A stretch of DNA of 64,000 nucleotides, taken from the NCBI GenBank assembly GCA_907163375.1, contig CAJQUW010014413.1, forward strand, positions 317,501 to 381,500, in the 5' to 3' direction. The notes under the pieces were generated by a model that saw nothing but the letters and a program-made list of their open reading frames with translations, searched no databases and had not been told where the DNA came from. Source of the DNA: Prostheceraeus crozeri (taxonomy: Eukaryota > Platyhelminthes > Polycladida > Euryleptidae). Shown one piece after another: positions 58,561 to 64,000 of the stretch; position 1 is the stretch's first letter; every line of letters starts with the position of its first letter. Both the position numbers and the translations under genes were made by a program.

Positions 58561-58678
58561 GCGCCCCCCCCCTCTGGAACGACAGAGTCTGTCGTGGTGT
58601 GCCGGCCAGGTTGGTTCACAACATGTTCGCTGACTCCCCCCCCCTCTGCAACGACAGAGTGTGAGACTCGAGTGAGTT

Positions 58679-58766
58679 GGTCCGACCGCCTGGTGGACTT
58701 GGGCGACCGTCTAGGTTGACGTGGGCGACCGTCTAGGTTGACATGGGCGACCGCCTAGATTGTCTT
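58679..58766 (+). repeat. 22-bp tandem repeat, four units
   Basis: Unit GGGCGACCGTCTAGGTTGAC plus two bases; starts at 58701, 58723 and 58745 with a diverged unit at 58679. It is GC-rich and precedes the large array. Confidence 0.8.
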
Positions 58767-58775
58767 GGATGGTGA

Positions 58776-60990
58776 AACGGTGGCCAGATTCGGATTCAGC
58801 GTCAAATTCTGCATCTGTGATGTGATTTCCAGCTCAATCGGCGAGAAAAACTGTTTCTTCAAAATTTTGGCAGAGTTAAATGTGGGACGTTTTGGTGTGT
58901 AGGGCCCAAACGAAGCCTCGGATGAGAAAACGGAGGCCAGATTCGGATTCAGCGTGAAATTTTGGGTTAGGAAGGATGTTTCCAGCGAAATCGGAGAGAA
59001 AAAATTTTCACTGACCTCCCCCCCCCCTCTGGACAGCTTGCTTCGATTTTGGCTTCCAGTGGACGGATTTTGTCGTGCAATAGCTCGTTTGAAAGCTAAG
59101 AGTGAGACAAATTCAGTGAAAGAATCGGCTTGTTCCTATCTGTCTTCGTTTAGATGTGAGACGCCATTTAAGATTTTGGGACATTGGTGAAAAACGACAG
59201 AGTTAGAATTTGGGACGTTTTGGGCTGTAGCTTCAAAACGAAGCATCGGATTGGAAAACGGATTTCAGATTTGGAATCAGCGTGAAATTCTTTATCTGTA
59301 TGGTGAGTTTCAAGTCAATCGGAGAGAAAAAATTTTCAACATTTTTCGAAAAAACGACAGAGTTAAAATGTGGGACGTTTTGGTGTGTAGGGCCCAAACG
59401 AAGCATCGGATGAGAAAACGGAGACCAGATTCGGAATCTACGTGAAATTTTGGGTTAGGAAGGATGTTTCCAGCGAAATCGGAGAGAAAAAATTTTCACT
59501 GACCTCCCCCCCCCTCTGGACAGCTTGCTTCGATTTTGGCTTCCAGTGGACGGATTTTGTCGTGCGATAGCTCGTTTGAAAGCTAAGAGTGAGACAAATT
59601 CAGTGAAAGAATCGACTTGTTCCTATCTGTCTTCGTTTAGATGTGAGACGCCATTTAAGATTTTGGGACATTGGTGAAAAACGACAGAGTTAGAATTTGG
59701 GACGTTTTGGGCTGTAGCTTCAAAACGAAGCATCGGATTGGAAAACGGATTTCAGATTTGGAATCAGCGTGAAATTCTTTATCTGTATGGTGAGTTTCAA
59801 GTCAATCGGAGAGAAAAAATTTTCAACATTTTTCGAAAAAACGACAGAGTTAGAATGTGGGACGTTTTGGTGTGTAGCGCCCAAACGAAGCATCGGATGA
59901 GAAAACGGAGGCCAGATTCGGAATCTACGTGAAATTTTGGATTAGGAAGGATGTTTCCAGCGAAATCGGAGAGAAAAAATTTTCACTGACCTCCCCCCCC
60001 CCTCTGGACAGCTTGCTTCGATTTTGGCTTCCAGTGGACGGATTTTGTCGTGCAATAGCTCGTTTGAAAGCTAAGAGTGAGACAAATTCAGTGAAAGAAT
60101 CGGCTTGTTCCTATCTGTCTTCGTTTAGATGTGAGACGCCATTTAAGATTTTGGGACATTGGTGAAAAACGACAGAGTTAGAATTTGGGACGTTTTGGGC
60201 TGTAGCTTCAAAACGAAGCATCGGATTGGAAAACGGATTTCAGATTTGGAATCAGCGTGAAATTCTTTATCTGTATGGTGAGTTTCAAGTCAATCGGAGA
60301 GAAAAAATTTTCAACATTTTTCGAAAAAACGACAGAGTTAGAATGTGGGACGTTTTGGTGTGTAGGGCCCAAACGAAGCATCGGATGAGAAAACGGAGGC
60401 CAGATTCGGAATCTACGTGAAATTTTGGGTTAGGAAGGATGTTTCCAGCGAAATCGGAGAGAAAAAATTTTCACTGACCTCCCCCCCCCTCTGGACAGCT
60501 TGCTTCGATTTTGGCTTCCAGTGGACGGATTTTGTCGTGCGATAGCTCGTTTGAAAGCTAAGAGTGAGACAAGTTCAGTGAAAGAATCGGCTTGTTCCTA
60601 TCTGTCTTCGTTTAGATGTGAGACGCCATTTAAGATTTTGGGACATTGGTGAAAAACGACAGAGTTAGAATTTGGGACGTTTTGGGCTCTACCTTCAAAA
60701 CGAAGCATCGGATTGGAAAACGGATTTCAGATTTGGAATCAGCGTGAAATTCTTTATCTGTATGGTGAGTTTCAAGTCAATCGGAGAGTTTCAAGTCAAT
60801 CGGCGAGAAAAATGTTCAACATTTTTCGGAAAAACGACAGAGTTAGAATTTTTGCGATGGCTGCCTACTGTAGAGCCAAAACGAAGCATCGGATGGGAAA
60901 ACGGAGGCCAGATTCTGATTCAGCGTCAAATTCTACATGGAAATAGTGTATTTCCAGCTCAATCGGAGCACTAGAACCGGAGATAGACGG
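58776..60990 (+). repeat. 487-bp tandem repeat array, about 4.4 units
   Basis: The marker ACGACAGAGTTAGAATTTGG recurs at 59194, 59681, 60169 and 60656, giving periods of 487, 488 and 487. Units are nearly identical in the middle and diverge at both ends. Each unit contains two related sub-blocks about 160 bp apart, so the period is a higher-order form of a shorter ancestral repeat. C8-C11 runs recur in every unit. The short open frames inside are repeats of each other and show no sign of being genes. Confidence 0.9.
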
Positions 60991-61043
60991 GATTTTTAGT
61001 GTTTGGATGATGGGTATTACGTCATCAGCTGATCGCCACACAC

Positions 61044-61050
61044 TATATAA
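61044..61050 (+). promoter_or_regulatory. TATA box of the transcription unit after the array
   Basis: TATATAA lies 54 bp past the end of the repeats. A start near 61075 would fit. A donor-like CAGAG/GTAGGT follows at 61099/61100, giving a very short first exon. Confidence 0.5.
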
Positions 61051-61555
61051 GCTGAGAACCGACGGAGACTTTTCATTTAGAGGAGAACGATTGTCAGAGG
61101 TAGGTCGTCTCTCTGAGCTCCGATGATAGCTTCGGACATTCCAAATTCCAAGTTTCTGTAAGAAACCGACTTAGAAAATTTCATTGCTGATATCAGCTAA
61201 GCCGTCAGACTTAGAGGTTCGCCAGGAGATGGCCTTCGTCTCCAGGCCATAAAAGACTCCAAAACTTTAAAGGCTCGTAACTTTGCTTCTACAAGTCCGT
61301 TTGACTTGATTCAAAAAAGGTTCGGTCGCTATTGACCTGCCCTAAGTGATGGACTACTTATGAAATTTTATAAGTAGTGCTAAAAAGTTGAAAAATTTAA
61401 ATTCACTAGTTTTGGAGGTTTTCTGGGGTTTTCGACCCTGCTGAAGTCAATGAAAGCATTTTTAATGATGTCTGAGCCAGTCTTCTCATGGTATAAGCGG
61501 CTTTTCACTGAAAGCGAGCAAGACATGGAGAGTTTTGCTGTAATATTCCACTGAC

Positions 61556-61670
61556 AGGGTGTTCCTTCGGGACGGCGGACGATGCCGTAGTGATAAGTGT
61601 GGCAAGGGAATGTGTCATATTTAAGACCGTAACCGCTGGGACAACTCATGTCTCATGTTGGGCATTTGAC
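61556..61670 (+). repeat. diverged direct repeat, copy 1
   Basis: Shares blocks GTTCCTTCGGGACGGCGG, TGCCGTAG, AGACCG-AACC and CTCATGTTGGGC, in the same order, with 63776-63893. The conserved blocks contain a TTCCTTCGGGA hairpin-like word, and the spacers differ. Confidence 0.7.
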
Positions 61671-61916
61671 ACAGCTCTCAACGTAGCACTTTGAACGCCA
61701 ATCGGTTGAGTCTTAGCTATCTTGTCATGGGTGGCCTCTAAACATCTCCATTGCAAAACGCTGGTGAATCAAGCTCTCTACGGCTTGCTATCAAGCAGAT
61801 CAAAGCAACAACTTGGGATGTTTCCTCAAGGTTTTCAAGTATGCTGAGTTCAAATCTGCTATCAGATTTCAAATTTAACTAAGTCTAAGGCAGCTTTGAG
61901 GGGTTAGATCCCAGCT

Positions 61917-62029
61917 ACTGATCACTACCTTTGACTCGGCGTTCCTGTTACCACTTCGGGGCAGTGACAATGATGTCTTCAGCTGTAAAGAGCGGGTATC
62001 GGGAAGATCTCTCACTTCCCTAGTGATCA
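61917..62029 (+). repeat. inverted repeat with potential long stem
   Basis: ACTGATCACTA (left) and TAGTGATCAGT (right) are perfect complements about 90 nt apart. ATCCC before and GGGAT after extend the pairing with gaps. Confidence 0.5.
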
Positions 62030-62340
62030 GTACAAGGCCTTCGGGCTGTTGACGGGATCGAGTGCCACTCACTACACTCAAATCTATCATTCCTCAGCCG
62101 AGGCCTTGGAGTTGGGATAAGATCCCCTCTGAGTAATACCTGTAACGGTTTCATCAGCTTAACTTGTCTATCCTCAAGTAATGATAGCATTACAGTATGA
62201 CTTTGAAAACATAATCTTCACATTTACTGACATTTTATTTCTATACGTTGCGCTCTGCTCAGGTTTGATATCAAACTTTCTCATTTTTCTTTGCAGTGAA
62301 AAATGACCAAAGACGTGAATAAACGCCTACAATTTTTTAA

Positions 62341-63402
62341 ATGCAGTTGTGGGATGTGTTTATGGGTGAGAATTTTCACCTTCACCATAAAAAGAATGCT
62401 GCGCATAGTGTTGCGGTTAAGGTGTGGTTTTGTGTGTGGTGTAATGTGAGGTGTGATGAAAGGAATGATGCCTTCAGTGAGTTGCACTCGAAGTGTGTAT
62501 TCAGAAAAATTTCGAAAGTTTTGATGAAGAAGATGATGTGTGGTGAGCAGGGAATGCTGTATGAGGAGGGAATGTGTGCTCGTTTGCCACCAGTAGAGGT
62601 GGTAAATGTTGAAAAGCGTGTTGTGAGTGATGTAGATTTGGATGCGAGTACTTCCAAAAAGAGTAGAGTGATGTCGGTGAGTTGGATTTCATCGGATGAT
62701 GAATGTATGAATGATGATTCGAGTGTTGCTGCTGCTGAGCGTGAGCTTGAGAAAGCTGTGAGGGCGATTGTGCCAGTACCCGAGGTGTTGGCGCAATCAA
62801 CGCCTAGACCTTCACCGAGGTGCGTTGAGAAAGTTGAGAGGTCGACTGTTCCGTGTGAAGTTGTGCTGTCGAGGGATGATGTGCGTGCTTATACGAATGT
62901 GAGGTATGAGTGTACAAAGTTAGAAGGAAGAGTGAGATCGCTGAAGAGTACGCTGAAAGAGGTGACTGCTGAGCGTGATAGTTTGAAGTTGAATGCTGAG
63001 AGTGTGACTCAAAAGTTAAGGGAGTGTGCGGCTGCAAAAGAGAGTATGGTGAAGGAGAGAAAGTTGAAGGAAGAGGCGGTGATGAAGTTTGAGAAGTGTG
63101 ATCGAGAGCGAAGTGAGGAGCGCATGCTGAAGGAAGCGGCGCTTGAGGAAGTGAGTTTGTTGAAGAATGAGTTGGCGCGTTTGAAGGAGTGTGAGAAGGT
63201 GAAATCTCTCACAACTATGCACATCCCCATCGCAGGTGTCGTCCCTGACAAACCAATTGTATATCTAAATATAAGCAATGACGACACTCAGGAGTGCTAC
63301 AGCTGTGCGGATGTCCGTTGCTACCATATAAATATTCAACACACCGACGACATCCACATAGCTTGTTCAAAGCCATATAAGTATCGTGAGTATAATGACT
63401 GA
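62341..63402 (+). CDS. uncharacterised coiled-coil protein
   Basis: The 353-residue frame is not recognised. It has an N-terminal Cys/His-rich part ('WFCVWCNVRCDERNDAFSELHSKC'), an acidic serine patch ('SWISSDDECMNDDSS'), a long charged coiled coil from about residue 185 to 288 ('LKSTLKEVTAERDSLKL' to 'NELARLKECEKVK'), and a different, less charged C-terminus. Codons are strikingly rich in GTG, GAG and AAG, unlike other genes here. An acceptor at 62296 and an ATG at 62303 in another frame, split from this one by a T6 run, suggest the true start is upstream with an indel. A donor at 63386 and acceptor at 63449 would swap the tail for 'RAIKK'. A host gene or a gag-like protein of an unknown element are both possible. 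Confidence 0.5.
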   Translation: MQLWDVFMGENFHLHHKKNAAHSVAVKVWFCVWCNVRCDERNDAFSELHSKCVFRKISKVLMKKMMCGEQGMLYEEGMCARLPPVEVVNVEKRVVSDVDLDASTSKKSRVMSVSWISSDDECMNDDSSVAAAERELEKAVRAIVPVPEVLAQSTPRPSPRCVEKVERSTVPCEVVLSRDDVRAYTNVRYECTKLEGRVRSLKSTLKEVTAERDSLKLNAESVTQKLRECAAAKESMVKERKLKEEAVMKFEKCDRERSEERMLKEAALEEVSLLKNELARLKECEKVKSLTTMHIPIAGVVPDKPIVYLNISNDDTQECYSCADVRCYHINIQHTDDIHIACSKPYKYREYND

Positions 63403-63449
63403 GATATATCATCATGCCATCTTTCCAACTCTTACTTCTTTCATTTCAG
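63386..63449 (+). other. candidate 64-bp intron
   Basis: GTGAGT at 63386 and a pyrimidine-rich TTACTTCTTTCATTTCAG ending at 63449 would remove the last codons of the coiled-coil ORF. The frame would then close six codons later at a TAA. Inferred only from splice-site quality. Confidence 0.35.
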
Positions 63450-63775
63450 GAGCCATAAAGAAGTAAAAGAAAGCTATTTCTTGTGAACGCACCAAACGGC
63501 CTTTTTAAAGGCCACTCTTAATGTGGCTAGATCGGTCCCAAGCCCGACAGCATCTTCGGATGTGAACACAGAGGGAGAGTCTACAATTAAAACTTAGTAA
63601 AATAGATGTGTGAGATGGATTCAACCCGAATCCTATAACACCTTTACATTTACTGACTATACATTTGTCCTGCTATCAGGTTGTTTTGACTTGCTATCTA
63701 GTTGAATAGTCTCTTGCTATCAAGAGATTCACTTCTGCTCATAAAGCACATCATCGCTGTAATACCTCCTTTGCT

Positions 63776-63893
63776 CGAGCGTTCCTTCGGGACGGCGGGT
63801 ACTGCCGTAGAGGAATTGTGTTGCACGGGTTGTTCGTCGTTTGTTAGACCGAAACCTCTGAGCCGTTGCTCATGTTGGGCGTTCGACTTCATA
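63776..63893 (+). repeat. diverged direct repeat, copy 2
   Basis: Partner of 61556-61670. The two copies bracket the coiled-coil ORF. The remainder of the window end (63467-64000) has no recognisable gene. Confidence 0.7.
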
Positions 63894-64000
63894 CTCAAAC
63901 GTGACGTTTTCTCTCGCCAGGTCAGAGTACTTCAGCCATTCGACAAAGGTTAGTCTTTATGATATGGAGTAGAGTGAAATGTAATTCATTAGATGTCCCT

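Larger units (their letters stand above)
61100..62296 (+). other. leader or first intron with structured repeats
   Basis: No coding frame. It contains a segment duplicated at 63776 (61556-61670) and an 11-bp inverted pair (ACTGATCACTA at about 61918, TAGTGATCAGT at about 62018). It ends with a pyrimidine tract and TTTGCAG acceptor at 62296. Its GC content is higher than the intergenic sequence around it. Confidence 0.45.

Noticed and set aside
59251..60974. repeated 64-100 codon frames such as those beginning 'MENGFQIWNQ'
   Set aside because: They recur with the 487-bp tandem repeat, and no start context, splice sites or domains support a gene.
62382..63415. minus-strand frames opposite the coiled-coil ORF
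   Set aside because: His/Ser/Leu-rich mirror images caused by the GTG/GAG/AAG-rich sense codons.

Overview
The window is from an AT-rich animal genome, most likely a marine invertebrate. Evidence is spliced genes with GT-AG introns, a recognisable metazoan BABAM1 (MERIT40) gene, a Copia element with the animal-type tRNA-iMet-fragment primer site, Penelope-like elements (PLEs) and many hAT-type insertions. The exact taxon cannot be fixed from the sequence. I saw no rRNA genes, tRNA genes or CRISPR arrays.

Layout, left to right. 1.3-3.0 kb: an internally deleted PLE with a GIY-YIG domain, compound direct/inverted termini and three hammerhead-ribozyme motifs, flanked by a 12-bp target duplication. 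3.3 kb: a pogo-like MITE. 8.3-12.1 kb: a Ty3/Gypsy-like element (minus strand) with an open 1021-codon pol, a complete 3' LTR and a 5' LTR cut to 20 bp. 12.2-12.9 kb: a hAT deletion derivative carrying a BED-finger remnant. 13.0-20.5 kb: a decayed second Gypsy element split by a very young, almost intact Copia element (14,682-19,236).

23.3-37.6 kb: a five-exon BABAM1 gene (plus strand). Its introns hold a decayed reverse-transcriptase element, a long hairpin, a tRNA-derived SINE and a hAT-like element. 40.6-41.3 kb: a giant inverted repeat with a copied loop. 41.4-42.8 kb: a hAT-type element with exon-like content. 44.8-47.3 kb: remains of an unfamiliar transposon with five near-identical 16-bp palindromic sites around a transposase fragment. 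47.3-49.4 kb: a broken Tc1 and a second PLE. 49.6-50.2 kb and 53.2-53.8 kb: two copies of one hAT-type MITE.

51.7-54.7 kb: a single-exon MFS transporter gene (MFSD1-like) interrupted before its last membrane helix by a 1638-bp hAT-type element, which itself contains the second MITE. The 8-bp duplications of both insertions are exact, and removing the outer element restores the frame. 56.8-58.5 kb: a second copy of the BED-finger hAT, cut by a nearly intact Tc1-like transposon. 58.7-61.0 kb: a 487-bp tandem repeat array that runs straight into a TATA box, a structured leader with duplicated segments and a spliced-looking coiled-coil ORF (62.3-63.5 kb) that I do not recognise.

Only BABAM1, and formerly the MFS transporter, look like host genes. 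The rest is mostly nested mobile DNA, and target duplications give the insertion order at several points.
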